The notes under the pieces are model-generated. The model did not search any database, was not told where the DNA came from, and saw nothing but the letters and a program-made list of their open reading frames with translations. From contig JBNJFY010000004.1 in NCBI GenBank assembly GCA_051747265.1, positions 1-64,000 on the forward strand: DNA of 64,000 bases, written 5' to 3'. The DNA is from JBNJFY01 sp051747265. GTDB lineage: Bacteria; Bacteroidota; Rhodothermia; Balneolales; Balneolaceae. Position 1 is the stretch's first letter. Every line of letters starts with the position of its first letter. Of the stretch, positions 10,270 to 19,414 are shown piece after piece. The translations under genes were made by a program, and so were the position numbers.

Positions 10270-12543
10270 TTAAAAATAGAGACGATATAATAGTTGAACA
10301 TTAATTCCCGCTTCGGGTTGAATATCCTTGATTCGGGACAAGTGGCTACGATATTCGGTGTTGAACAGATTGGTAATATTTAAGCTAATGGTATGTAGAA
10401 GGTCATTCTGCTGAATCCGATAACGACCGTAGAGGTCGAATAGCAGATAGCCATCCGTAGAGGTTTCAAAATCTCCGGTTCGATTTTGTGTGGCTGCCCA
10501 ACGAGATTTTATACCACCTTGAAAGGATCGCTTGTCATATTTGATCTTAACAATCCCTTTTAGGGGCGGAATCAACGGTAAAGGTTGATAGCTGCCTGAT
10601 TGAGTGGTTTCTTCGTTATCGAATAATTCACGTCGTCCGTAGGTGTAGCTAGCATTGGTTTCCAAAGCAATTTCTTGGGTGAGAGGCAGATTTACATACG
10701 CCTCAAATCCGGTTAATAATGCTTCTACACCCTCATATTGATAGATATCCAGCAGATAGTTTTGACTGCTCTGTTGACCGGTATTGCGGGGATAAATGTA
10801 ATACCCAAAGGAGTTGTGGTAACCGGTGAGTTCAAATTGTAACCGGTCTGCGCTATATCCAATAGTCAACTCTTTGGCTAAACCTCGTTCGGCATCCAGA
10901 TCGGGATTGCCCACTTCGAAGGAGTAGGCCGCCAAATGAGGACCTTCAGAATACAATTCTTCTACCGAGGGTGGCCGGAACGAATGGAGAAACGTACCGG
11001 TGGTGTACCATTTCGAGGAAATATTATAACGTGCTGATACTGAACTACTTACTGCTTGGAAGGTACGGTCCCGGATATTTCCAATGACCGGGCTTACGCT
11101 ATTATCCTCCGGTATTGCTTGATAAAAATCATAACGAAAACCGACCTCCAAGTGCAGTGGGCCTTCATCCAAGTGCTCAATCCAATAGGTTCCAACGCGA
11201 TTGGTAAGGGCATCGGGCGTATTGGCGCCGAATACCGCGTAATCATCGATTAACCCCCAAACGCCTATCGAGCCCTTGCTCAACGGACCGATCGATCGGT
11301 GCCGTAATCGCAGTGATCCGTCCAAGCTGGCACGATCGTATTCGGTTCCAACGGCTCCGGAGGATTCTATCTCTTTATGATTGTATCGCTTAAATGAGGC
11401 ATTTCCCTGCAGGTTGCTTAAAAAGGGGTGGTCGAGGTTATACTCACTGCGCAAATCGGTCTGTACTTTCTGCATTTCAATATCTACGCCATTTTCGTGA
11501 CCGCCTTCCGGATTAGGGGGGATGCCGTAATGACTGATAAACATGCTGCCTGCTGCCCCAATGTATCCGCGATTGTGAATATAACTCACTCCCAAAGAGT
11601 TATTGGTTTGACGGATATAACTGTTATCTAATCGGCCCACCGGTGTATAAGTATCGTCCGCATAACGTCCGTTGGCATCTACCTGGATAGCCCATTTTCC
11701 CGCGGGGATATTCAATTCTACACCAGCTACGCCACCCGGGCTCACCGATTGCCCCTGGGCACTAACCGATCCGTGTAAATGGTGAAATACATCGGTAGCG
11801 ATCTGTTCACGTACTACATTGATCACGCCCCCGATAGCATTGGAACCATAAGCTAGTGCTGAGGGGCCACGCGCGATCTCAATTTGTTCGGCAGAACTGG
11901 GATCCACAGTAACCGCGTGATCAGAAGATTGCGCGGATATATCGCCGGTGCGTTCGCCATCCTGAAGTATCATTACCCGTTTGCCGCCTAACCCTCGGAT
12001 AACCGGTCGACTGGGAGCGGCCCCCATGGATCGTTGATCAAAGCCGGGAATCTCGGTTAAGGTTTGGGATAATGTGGTTCCTAGCTGTTGGCGTAACTCA
12101 GCGCCACTGACCGATTTGGAGGCATTTTCCAGTCCGGCACCGGTTTCTTTGGAGACCTGCCCGATCACTTGTACCTCCTGGCCGCGAAGTGAGGTTGCGG
12201 ATAGCTCAATAACCAGCGTTAACGTATCACCACCTTGAATCTCAATGGTCTGATCGTTGGGCTGAAATCCCATAAAGGTGGTTCGTAGGGAATATTCACC
12301 GGCCGGAACATTGGAAAAGTGAAAATGACCATCGTGGTGCGTAGCGGTAGAGCGATTGAGCTCTTGAATGGTGATATGAGCATAGAGCAAGGGTTCTTGC
12401 GTATCCGTATCAATCACTTGGCCATCAATATATCCGGAAGCATTTTGTGCTTGGGATACCGAAATGGCGCTCAACAAACAAGCGATCAAGAGCACAACTC
12501 GCAAAGGAGCGTATCGATAAGCAATTAAGTTTGGTGATTTCAT
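10270..12543 (-). CDS. TonB-dependent outer-membrane receptor, ZnuD-like
   Basis: Outer-membrane active transporter. From the chosen ATG at 12543 the product has a signal peptide ending near SVSQAQ, a carboxypeptidase-like regulatory domain of about 90 residues (GYIDGQVIDTDT... VPAGEYSL), a plug domain (PVIRGLGGKRVMILQDGER; SDHAVTVDP; EIARGPSALAYGSNAIGGVINVV) and a beta-barrel ending in an aromatic residue (LYRLYF). The plug wording, especially the DHAVTVDP segment, resembles zinc receptors of the ZnuD type from memory. The open frame continues to 12600 with an alternative ATG at 12561, overlapping the MFS gene end at 12572; I prefer 12543 because it gives a clean signal peptide. A metal role is inferred; a His-rich stretch (THHDGHFHF) in the N-terminal domain supports it weakly. 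Confidence 0.88.
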   Translation of the reverse strand: MKSPNLIAYRYAPLRVVLLIACLLSAISVSQAQNASGYIDGQVIDTDTQEPLLYAHITIQELNRSTATHHDGHFHFSNVPAGEYSLRTTFMGFQPNDQTIEIQGGDTLTLVIELSATSLRGQEVQVIGQVSKETGAGLENASKSVSGAELRQQLGTTLSQTLTEIPGFDQRSMGAAPSRPVIRGLGGKRVMILQDGERTGDISAQSSDHAVTVDPSSAEQIEIARGPSALAYGSNAIGGVINVVREQIATDVFHHLHGSVSAQGQSVSPGGVAGVELNIPAGKWAIQVDANGRYADDTYTPVGRLDNSYIRQTNNSLGVSYIHNRGYIGAAGSMFISHYGIPPNPEGGHENGVDIEMQKVQTDLRSEYNLDHPFLSNLQGNASFKRYNHKEIESSGAVGTEYDRASLDGSLRLRHRSIGPLSKGSIGVWGLIDDYAVFGANTPDALTNRVGTYWIEHLDEGPLHLEVGFRYDFYQAIPEDNSVSPVIGNIRDRTFQAVSSSVSARYNISSKWYTTGTFLHSFRPPSVEELYSEGPHLAAYSFEVGNPDLDAERGLAKELTIGYSADRLQFELTGYHNSFGYYIYPRNTGQQSSQNYLLDIYQYEGVEALLTGFEAYVNLPLTQEIALETNASYTYGRRELFDNEETTQSGSYQPLPLIPPLKGIVKIKYDKRSFQGGIKSRWAATQNRTGDFETSTDGYLLFDLYGRYRIQQNDLLHTISLNITNLFNTEYRSHLSRIKDIQPEAGINVQLLYRLYF

Positions 12544-12571
12544 AGGTCGATCATCAATCATTTCTATTTGG

Positions 12572-13699
12572 TTATTGAGATTCAACGGCAGCAGAAGCAC
12601 GTATGGGGCCGTTTAATAACGTGAATACCACTAAGCTCAGTAATCCACCGATGGCTATCGCGGCATAGAATGGAGCGATAATGCCACCCCAGGTAAAAGC
12701 TACCCCGAGTAGAAGGGGCCCTACGGTTTGGCCGGTACGCAGAATCATCCAATTAACCGACAAGAAGGCCGCCCGTTGCTGCATAGGGGCTTGATAAGTA
12801 AGCAGATCTAAAATACTGGGAATATTTATGCCTTGAGCGATTCCGAAAAGGGCTACCGGAAAAAACAGCACCCAGAATTGATCAATGAATGGAATACTGA
12901 TGAATACCATAATGTAAAGCAGCGAAGCCAGCCGGATCAGTGATTTGGAGGTCACATAACGGGTTAAGCGTCCCAGCTGTGAAGAGATCAATCCGGTAAA
13001 AATTGAAGAAGTGGTCAAAAACACTCCAATAATAAAAGAAGAGCTGCCATAGGTTTGATCCAGGAGTACCGGGAAATAAGTGAGCATGGCTCCGTAGAGC
13101 ATCACAAAAGTGAGAAAATTTGCTGCAAATAAACCGATCACGGTTTTGGATTTCAGGGTGATCCACACTTTGCTTAGGTAACGCTTCCAATTTTGCTGAC
13201 TATCCGGTTCGGGATTATCTAATTTCAATAGCGCAAATAAACCGATGGGTAAGGCCAGCAAGGTCAGATAGAACGGCATGTACCAACCCAATAACGCTAA
13301 AGCCCCACCGATAGCCGGATAAATAGCCGTGCCTACGCTTAAAACACTTCCATTATAGCCCATAGCCGTAGAGCGCCGATTTCCGACATATAGATCGCCC
13401 ACCAGAGTAACGTTAATCGTACCCAGAGCGGCTCCTCCTATGCCTTGTACAAATCGTAACATCAACAGAGTCTCAAAGTCAGTGGTTTGGGCGCACCCCA
13501 CGCCTCCAATAGCAAATAGTAGCAGCGATGGAATTAAAATTTGTTTCCGACCAATTTGATCGGCCATCATTCCTAGTACGGGAGTCAGGAAAATGCCCGG
13601 AATAGTAAACGCGGTAATCAACCAACCGATTTGCTCGGTGGAGATATTGAGTACTCGGGCTATTTGAGGAAAGGCCGGTGTCACACTAGACACGCCCAT
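12572..13699 (-). CDS. MFS transporter (DHA1-like)
   Basis: Major facilitator permease; the called 375 residues show ~11 membrane helices and the MFS motif A between TM2 and TM3 (GMMADQIGRKQ). The ATG at 13699 lies inside what looks like TM1: the same frame stays open upstream to a stop at 13832-13834 and reads ...DPNLHIIFGITLVAV directly before MGVSSVTP, exactly the usual start of such proteins. No ATG, GTG or TTG exists in that 44-codon extension, so translation may begin at ATT (13816) or another rare start, or a sequence error hides the start. The gene lies between the lipoprotein and the TonB receptor on the same strand, so it could handle the same metal or ligand. Drug export is an alternative. 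Confidence 0.87.
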   Translation of the reverse strand: MGVSSVTPAFPQIARVLNISTEQIGWLITAFTIPGIFLTPVLGMMADQIGRKQILIPSLLLFAIGGVGCAQTTDFETLLMLRFVQGIGGAALGTINVTLVGDLYVGNRRSTAMGYNGSVLSVGTAIYPAIGGALALLGWYMPFYLTLLALPIGLFALLKLDNPEPDSQQNWKRYLSKVWITLKSKTVIGLFAANFLTFVMLYGAMLTYFPVLLDQTYGSSSFIIGVFLTTSSIFTGLISSQLGRLTRYVTSKSLIRLASLLYIMVFISIPFIDQFWVLFFPVALFGIAQGINIPSILDLLTYQAPMQQRAAFLSVNWMILRTGQTVGPLLLGVAFTWGGIIAPFYAAIAIGGLLSLVVFTLLNGPIRASAAVESQ

Positions 13700-13905
13700 G
13701 ACCGCGACTAACGTAATACCAAAGATAATATGAAGGTTCGGATCACGTAGGAGGCCTTCAGCTGAATATGTTTGGTTGGTTTGCGTATCTGTGGGAGTTG
13801 AGTCGGTTGTGATAATGAAACTATTATGTAATTAGAGTTCGGAACGATCACCTCCTGATCCAAAAACAGATCAAGTGATCATCGTTCCTAACTCAGAATC
13901 GCTGC

Positions 13906-14367
13906 TTAGTTCACTGTAATGGGGATGGGAGCAGGCTTGAGTGCCGCGTGTTCGTCACCATGCCATAATTCAATGGCTACTTCGGTGGATCCACTGGAGA
14001 TTCCTTCAATCCGAAAACTCCATCGTCCATCGGCGGGCTGTTGATCGATTTGCGCTATGGCGGTATCGATATTTTCGAAACGGAGTTCAAATTCCGGTTC
14101 ATCAATGGTAATGCGGTCGCCATCTGCGTCTAAATAATAAACGGTTAATGTACCCGTGGTAGATTCCGCATCAACGGTGATACTACCGGTAACGCTACCA
14201 TTTTCATAGCGCGCGATCTCAGTGCCATCTTCATACAATTCCATGGCTACCGGTTCCAAATGATCTTCATGGTCATCGTCATCGGATCCTAAAAGTCCGT
14301 TGCATCCGGTTAAGGTGAGGAACGCAATACCAAATAATGTGAGCAAAAACGAGCTTCGTATTTTCAT
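13906..14367 (-). CDS. Asp/His-rich lipoprotein, hypothetical
   Basis: 153-residue lipoprotein: signal with lipobox LTGC, followed at once by an acidic/His cluster (GSDDDDHEDH) that could bind divalent metal. The remainder looks all-beta (TGTLTVYYLDADGDRI, FRIEGISSGSTEVAIELWHGDEHAA). A good ribosome site (aaggag) lies about 6 bases before the ATG. It is on the strand of the TonB receptor and MFS gene and may be their periplasmic or surface metal-binding partner. I do not recognise a named family. Confidence 0.72.
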   Translation of the reverse strand: MKIRSSFLLTLFGIAFLTLTGCNGLLGSDDDDHEDHLEPVAMELYEDGTEIARYENGSVTGSITVDAESTTGTLTVYYLDADGDRITIDEPEFELRFENIDTAIAQIDQQPADGRWSFRIEGISSGSTEVAIELWHGDEHAALKPAPIPITVN

Positions 14368-14459
14368 ATTAAGACTCCTTGAATAAACTGGTTATAAGCT
14401 ACATCTCAATGATGTAGAAATGGTGTATGACTAATTTTGTACAGATTGTCGTTTAGGAG

Positions 14460-14774
14460 TTAAACCAGAGGAGGAGCTCGTTCTGAGAAGGCACTGACGA
14501 TATTCAAATGTGCGGTGTGATCCGAAGATTCGGATAAGATTTGAATAGTATCAAGAGGCTGAGGCGAAAGTGTGGAATCACTATTTACACCGTGGAGAGG
14601 AATAGCACAGAGCGGGCAGACATTGGAATCCGGAACCAAGGTGTGGTCGAACTCACAGTCGATATGGCTGAAGTGCCGGTTGACCTGTTCGTGCGTATGA
14701 ATGAGGTTCAGTGTTAAACTGATCCCAAACAAAAACGCTATCCAGATCGTGCTATGTCTATTAATGTTAAACAT
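14460..14774 (-). CDS. Small His/Cys-containing secreted or membrane protein
   Basis: 104 residues: a hydrophobic N-terminal segment (IWIAFLFGISLTL, ~11-23) then a His/Cys-rich core with HTHEQ, HFSHIDCEFDH and a CPLC motif followed by AIPLHG. This pattern suggests metal binding and recalls small proteins encoded beside metal TonB receptors, in the style of DUF2946; I cannot confirm the family. It lies first in the minus-strand group leading to the lipoprotein, MFS and TonB genes, so its promoter (14775-14911, shared with the divergent gene) is the likely control point. Confidence 0.65.
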   Translation of the reverse strand: MFNINRHSTIWIAFLFGISLTLNLIHTHEQVNRHFSHIDCEFDHTLVPDSNVCPLCAIPLHGVNSDSTLSPQPLDTIQILSESSDHTAHLNIVSAFSERAPPLV

Positions 14775-14911
14775 CTACCTACGAATTCCTCATGTTCGAT
14801 TGCTAATGTAACGAATAACAGCATTCTTACGCATCAATCATTATGTTAAAGTTCTTAAAGTGGCAGGAACGGTAAATGTTGATCATGGAAGGTCATAATC
14901 CCAACGTATAG

Positions 14912-15256
14912 ATGACAGAAATTTTAGAACCCGTACGATTATGGATCATCGAGCTCAGTGAGCGGCATGGGGTGGATCCTATAGTTTTTGGTATTATTTA
15001 TATCGGAGCTACACCGTTATTTGGAGCTGCGGTAGGGTGGTTGATTACTGCCTATCGGAATAATCGGTCGATTGTCCTACCCACGATATCGTGTATGTTG
15101 ACCTATTCCTCATCTTATTTATACCTGATTATTGAGGGCGAGAACATTCCTTGGTGGGTATATGGAATGTTAGTGGGGTTTATGGGCTATGGAATGTGGG
15201 TGAGTTATCGACGAATTAAAAAGCAAATCATACAATCTCAGGTTGACAATGAGTGA
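14912..15256 (+). CDS. Small multi-pass membrane protein, hypothetical
   Basis: 114 residues with about three membrane helices (VFGIIYIGATPLFGAAVGWL; a middle SCMLTYSSSYLYLI; WWVYGMLVGFMGYGMW) and a basic C-terminus. Its stop codon overlaps the start of the downstream flavoprotein gene by a few bases, so the two are translationally coupled. It may anchor or assist that enzyme; the family is not recognised. Confidence 0.7.
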   Translation: MTEILEPVRLWIIELSERHGVDPIVFGIIYIGATPLFGAAVGWLITAYRNNRSIVLPTISCMLTYSSSYLYLIIEGENIPWWVYGMLVGFMGYGMWVSYRRIKKQIIQSQVDNE

Positions 15257-16730
15257 TTATGACGCGATAGTAATTGGTGGTGGGGCAGCGGGATTGACTG
15301 CAGCGGGAATTGCCGTTAATGCCGGAGCAAAAACCGTCATGATTGAGCGCCATCTGTTGGGTGGAGACTGTACCTGGACAGGCTGCATCCCTAGTAAATC
15401 GCTTTTGCATGCGGCCGCTATTGCCCATAAAAGTAGGCAGGAGGCTGCTTTTTGGGGAATTCAAACCGGAAATGTGGACATCGATTTTGGAACCCTGATG
15501 CGTCGAGTGCGACACATCCGTCAAGAAGTCTACGAGGAGGCGGATAAACCGGAAATTTTTGAACGCATGGGAATTGATGTTCGGTTTGGAGAAGCAAAAT
15601 TCATCAATAGAAACACGGTAGCAATAGCCAGTGAAACCGAAACTATAGAAATTACCGGACGAAAAATCATTCTTTGTACAGGTAGTCGTGCTTTGGTACC
15701 CCCCATTGATGGACTGAAGAATGTGGATTATTTGACCAACGAAACTCTATTTGAACTGCGCGAACAACCCCGACACATGACTATTATCGGGGCGGGACCA
15801 ATTGGTGTGGAAACGGCTCAGGCGTTTCAGCGATTGGGAACGGAAGTGATCTTGGTGGAGCAGATTGATCGAATTTTACCCCAGGATCATCCTGAATTGA
15901 CTAAAATTCTAGCTGAACAATTGAGAGAGGAAGGCATTGATTTACGCTTGAAGGCCAAGGTGACCAGCGTTGCTCAGCAAGCTGATGGATCTATTGCTGT
16001 GGCCATTCATACCGAACGGGGCATCCAATCCATTTCCACGGACCAACTACTGGTAGCCACAGGGCGACGTCCGAATATTGAAGCGCTGCAGTTGGAAAAA
16101 GCAGGAGTGCGGTACTCTAAACATGGAATCGCTATCGATAAACGGTGCCATACCAGTCAGCGAAATATCTATGCGGCCGGTGATGTAACTGGGCGATACC
16201 AGTTTACACACATGTCGGAGCATATGGCCAAAGTGGCGGCTAGTAATGCTATACTGAAAGTACCTATATCTATAGATGAAGATCATGTGCCGTGGTGTAC
16301 GTATTCGGATCCGCAAATGGCCCATGTTGGGGCTACCGAACAGCAGTTACGGGACTCGGGGGTTTCGTTTAAACGGTATCGGTTTCCATATAATAAGTTG
16401 GATCGGGCCTTGGCCGAGGGTAATACCAAAGGCTGGATATACATCTATGCCAAATCGCTAACCGGTAAAATTTTGGGAGCATCCATATTGGGAGAGCACG
16501 CCGGTGAGCTAATCGGGGAAGTAGCGTTAGCTATGCGCAACGGTATTTCCTTACGCAAATTCAGTGATACTATTCATCCCTATCCCACCTATTTGCAGGG
16601 CAATCGACGTGCTGCCGATCAATGGTATATTCAGAGCCAATCCCCCACCTTGATGAAAACGCTGAAATCGCTGTTCCGCTACCAAGGCGAAGTCCCCGAC
16701 GATTTGGATGATCCGGATCGCATCGTGTAG
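15249..16730 (+). CDS. MerA-like FAD/NAD(P) disulfide oxidoreductase
   Basis: Class I pyridine nucleotide-disulfide oxidoreductase. It has the FAD site GGGAAGLTAA at the N-terminus, the redox-active pair in GGDCTWTGCIPSK, a second Rossmann motif (IIGAGPIGVETA), the FAD-closing YAAGDVTG and a C-terminal dimer domain with HPYPTYLQ. It lacks the N-terminal heavy-metal domain and the C-terminal Cys pair of true mercuric reductase, so reduction of mercury is doubtful; dihydrolipoamide dehydrogenase-like or unknown disulfide substrates are possible. The ATG at 15249 is chosen over a TTG two codons earlier. It overlaps the preceding membrane-protein gene by 8 bases. Confidence 0.88.
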   Translation: MSDYDAIVIGGGAAGLTAAGIAVNAGAKTVMIERHLLGGDCTWTGCIPSKSLLHAAAIAHKSRQEAAFWGIQTGNVDIDFGTLMRRVRHIRQEVYEEADKPEIFERMGIDVRFGEAKFINRNTVAIASETETIEITGRKIILCTGSRALVPPIDGLKNVDYLTNETLFELREQPRHMTIIGAGPIGVETAQAFQRLGTEVILVEQIDRILPQDHPELTKILAEQLREEGIDLRLKAKVTSVAQQADGSIAVAIHTERGIQSISTDQLLVATGRRPNIEALQLEKAGVRYSKHGIAIDKRCHTSQRNIYAAGDVTGRYQFTHMSEHMAKVAASNAILKVPISIDEDHVPWCTYSDPQMAHVGATEQQLRDSGVSFKRYRFPYNKLDRALAEGNTKGWIYIYAKSLTGKILGASILGEHAGELIGEVALAMRNGISLRKFSDTIHPYPTYLQGNRRAADQWYIQSQSPTLMKTLKSLFRYQGEVPDDLDDPDRIV

Positions 16731-16765
16731 TGGATTTCGTCGCCACAAACTATAGATTAAACACT

Positions 16766-18004
16766 GTAGATCGGGCAGCTTACCCGACCGCTAACCACCA
16801 GCGGATATTGTGATATTTAGCTCTAGTTTTGCCGAACTATTGGAATTTGATATTTAGAAATAACGGGTAAGCTGGTTTCTGACAGTCGAGCTGGTAGCTC
16901 GATCTACAATTATTATTCAAAGTACGGTTGGAATAAAATTGGAATAAAACCGTAGGTCGGGCAGCCTGCCCGACTGTTTTCTAACAGCTATTACCCCAAA
17001 AAGAGCAGTTCAATGCTTAAAAGATACTGGGTAGATTCAGTAATGAGAGTCGATTGATTGCGGTCGCAGAGTGAGTCACCGCCAGTTGATGTTGATTTAA
17101 TTACTGGCAATTGCACACCAGCTAATTTCCAACAGTCGAGCTAGCAGCTCGACCTACAATAATTATTCAAAGTACGGTTGGAATAAAATTGGAATAAAAC
17201 TGTAGGTCGGGCAGCCTGCCCGACTGTTAACCACAAGCAGATATTGTGGCATCCAGCAATAGGTTTACCCAACCATTTGAAATTAGATAGTTAGAAATAA
17301 CGGGTAAGCTGGTTTCAAACAGTCGAGCTGGCAGCTCGACCTACAATTATTATTCAAAATATGGTTGTATTGAAATTAAAATAAAATTGTAGGTCGGGCA
17401 GCTTGCCCGACTGTTAACCACCAGCAGTTATTATGCCACCCGGCTATAGTTTGCCCAACGATGTGGAATTAGATATTTAGAAATAACGGGTGAGCTGGTT
17501 TCCAACAGTCGAGCTGGCAGCTCGACCTACAATTATTATTCAAAGTACGGTTGGAATANNNNNNNNNNNNNNNNNNNNNNNNNNNNNNNNNNNNNNNNNN
17601 NNNNNNNNNNNNNNNNNNNNNNNNNNNNNNNNNNNNNNNNNNNNNNNNNNNNNNNNNNAAATTGGAATAAAACCGTAGGTCGGGCAGCCTGCCCGACTGT
17701 TAACCACCAGCAAATATTGTGGCATCCAGCTCTAGTTTTGCCCAATTATTTGGAATTTGATATTTAGAAATAACGGGTAAGCTGGTTTCAAACAGTCGAG
17801 CTGGCAGCTCGACCTACCATTAATATTCAAAGTACGGTTGGAATAAAATTGGAATAAAACCGTAGGTCGGGCAGCCTGCCCGACTGTTAACCACCAGCAA
17901 ATATTGTGGCATCCAGCTCTAGTTTTGCCCAATTATTTGGAATTAGATATTTAAAAATAACGGGTAAGCTGGTTTCAAAAAGTTGGGCTGGCAGCCTGAC
18001 CTAC
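16766..18004. repeat. REP/BIME-like palindrome array, part left of the transposase
   Basis: Twelve GTAG-hairpin units alternate strictly in orientation. Forward units (gtaggtcgggca...tgcccgactgt) start at 16766, 16952, 17202, 17389, 17675 and 17862; inverted units (acagtcgagct...agctcgacctac) start at 16882, 17133, 17319, 17505, 17792 and 17980. Each hairpin has the tetranucleotide GTAG at its 5' foot, as in enterobacterial REPs cut by REP-associated transposases. Inverted-to-forward linkers are ~44 bp and AT-rich; forward-to-inverted spacers are of two kinds, ~91 bp (type A) or ~155 bp (type B, 16978-17132). No genes. An assembly gap interrupts the array. Confidence 0.93.
17559..17658. other. 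Assembly gap (100 N)
   Basis: Exactly 100 undetermined bases within the REP array, a standard placeholder for a gap of unknown size. The unit count of the array is therefore a minimum. Confidence 0.98.
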
Positions 18005-18057
18005 AGTGTTTATTCGCAGGTTTGAGACGATTTATAATGTTTATACTTTGATTTCAA

Positions 18058-18687
18058 ATGAACTTTTATCGCCGGAAACTTCCCCACTGGCAACCACCCA
18101 ATGCGACTTATTTTATTACCATCAGATTAGCGAACTCGTTACCCAAACATAGAATCGAGTTGCTAAAGGAAGAGAGAAAACGCTTGCAGGCAAGAATGGG
18201 AAGACCAGAAGATGAAGATTCAATAGATGACTGGATCAACAGGAAGATATTTGCCAAATACGAGCAACTATTGGATTCAGGTGAAGGTGGGCCTATATGG
18301 CTGGAGAAATCATCAGTAGCTGAACTAGTAGCAGACGCCATTCACTATCGCGATCAAAAGGAGTTCGATTTAATCAGTTACTGTATCATGCCCAATCATC
18401 TGCACTTGGTACTTGATATGGAAGAGAAAGGAAAAAATGAAGTCATGCCACTTACCAATATGCTCGGGCGATTTAAATCCTATACCGCATTGAAAGCCAA
18501 TCGAATATTGGGGCGCCAAGGAGCTTTTTGGCAAGCCGAAAGCTATGACCATGTAGTGAGGAATAACAAGGAACTAAAACAAATTATTAAGTATGTGATT
18601 TATAATCCAGTGAAAGCAAAATTAGTGGAGAAATGGTGCGACTGGCCACATACCTATCTGAAACCCGAATTTGAACAAAAATTATAA
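18058..18687 (+). CDS. REP-associated tyrosine transposase (RAYT, Y1_Tnp family)
   Basis: 209-residue single-strand DNA transposase-like protein of the IS200/IS605 Y1 family. It shows the HUH motif in CIMPNHLHLVL (His114, His116) and the conserved C-terminal segment KYVIYNPVKAKLV that carries the candidate catalytic Tyr. A FWQAESYDHVVR segment is typical of RAYTs. The insertion LLKEERKRLQ... at 35-75 is typical of the longer Bacteroidota members. The gene sits inside the alternating REP array, between an inverted unit (17980) and a forward unit (18692), with no terminal inverted repeats of its own. RAYTs mobilise or maintain REPs; most are single copy and may be domesticated. Confidence 0.92.
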   Translation: MNFYRRKLPHWQPPNATYFITIRLANSLPKHRIELLKEERKRLQARMGRPEDEDSIDDWINRKIFAKYEQLLDSGEGGPIWLEKSSVAELVADAIHYRDQKEFDLISYCIMPNHLHLVLDMEEKGKNEVMPLTNMLGRFKSYTALKANRILGRQGAFWQAESYDHVVRNNKELKQIIKYVIYNPVKAKLVEKWCDWPHTYLKPEFEQKL

Positions 18688-18691
18688 CCCC

Positions 18692-19334
18692 GTAATGTCG
18701 GGCAGCTTGCCCGACTGTTTTCTAACAGCTATTACCTCAAAAAGAGCAGTTCAATGCTTAAAAGATACTGGGTAGATTCAGTAATGAGAGTCGATTGATT
18801 GCGGTCGCAGAGTGAGTTACCGCCAGTTGATGTTGATTCAATTACTGGCAATTGCACACCAGCGAATTTCCAACAGTCGAGCTGGCAGCTCGACCTACAA
18901 TAATTATTCAAAGTACCGTTGGTTTGAAATTAAAATAAAATTGTAGGTCGGGCAGCTTGCCCGACTGTTTTCTAACAGCTATTACCTCAAAAAGAGCAGT
19001 TCAATGCTTAAAAGATACTGGGTAGATTCAGTAATGAGAGTCGATTGATTGCGGGCGCAGAGTGAGTCACCGCCAGTTGATGTTGATTTAATTACTGGCA
19101 ATTGCACACCAGCTAATTTCCAACAGTCGAGCTGGCAGCTCGACCTACAATTATTATTCAAAGTACGGTTGTATTGAAATTAAAATAAAATTGTAGGTCG
19201 GGCAGCCTGCCCGACCGCTAACCACCAGCGGATATTGTGATATTTAGCTCTAGTTTTGCCGAACTATTGGAATTAGATATTTAAAAATAACGGGTGAGCT
19301 GGTTTCAAACAGTTGGGCTGGCAGCTCGATCTAC
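18692..19334. repeat. REP/BIME-like palindrome array, part right of the transposase
   Basis: Six more units continue the alternation: forward at 18692, 18943 and 19193, inverted at 18873, 19123 and 19309. The first unit carries a gtaat variant foot and the last is degenerate (agttgggctggcagctcgat). Type B spacers occupy 18719-18872 and 18969-19122, nearly identical to 16978-17132, and a type A spacer occupies 19218-19308. The array ends just before the sucD terminator. Confidence 0.93.
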
Positions 19335-19341
19335 GGGGTAT

Positions 19342-19379
19342 AAAAAAAGCACAAGCCCAATTGAATGAGCTTGTGCTTT
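19342..19379 (-). terminator. Intrinsic terminator of sucD
   Basis: On the minus strand an 11-bp stem (aaagcacaagc / gcttgtgcttt, arms 19346-19356 and 19369-19379) is followed by a T tract of seven bases. It lies ~35 bp after the sucD stop codon. Confidence 0.9.
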
Positions 19380-19414
19380 CAATATCGGATTGATTGCTGT
19401 TTAGCGTGTATTAC

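Noticed and set aside
14775..14911. Zur/Fur-type operator upstream of the small His/Cys gene
   Set aside because: Only a weak imperfect dyad (tgct...agca) was found; not enough to annotate.
16766..19334. CRISPR-like array
   Set aside because: Repeats are palindromes of alternating orientation with repeated, not unique, spacers, and there are no cas genes; REP/BIME with a RAYT explains it.
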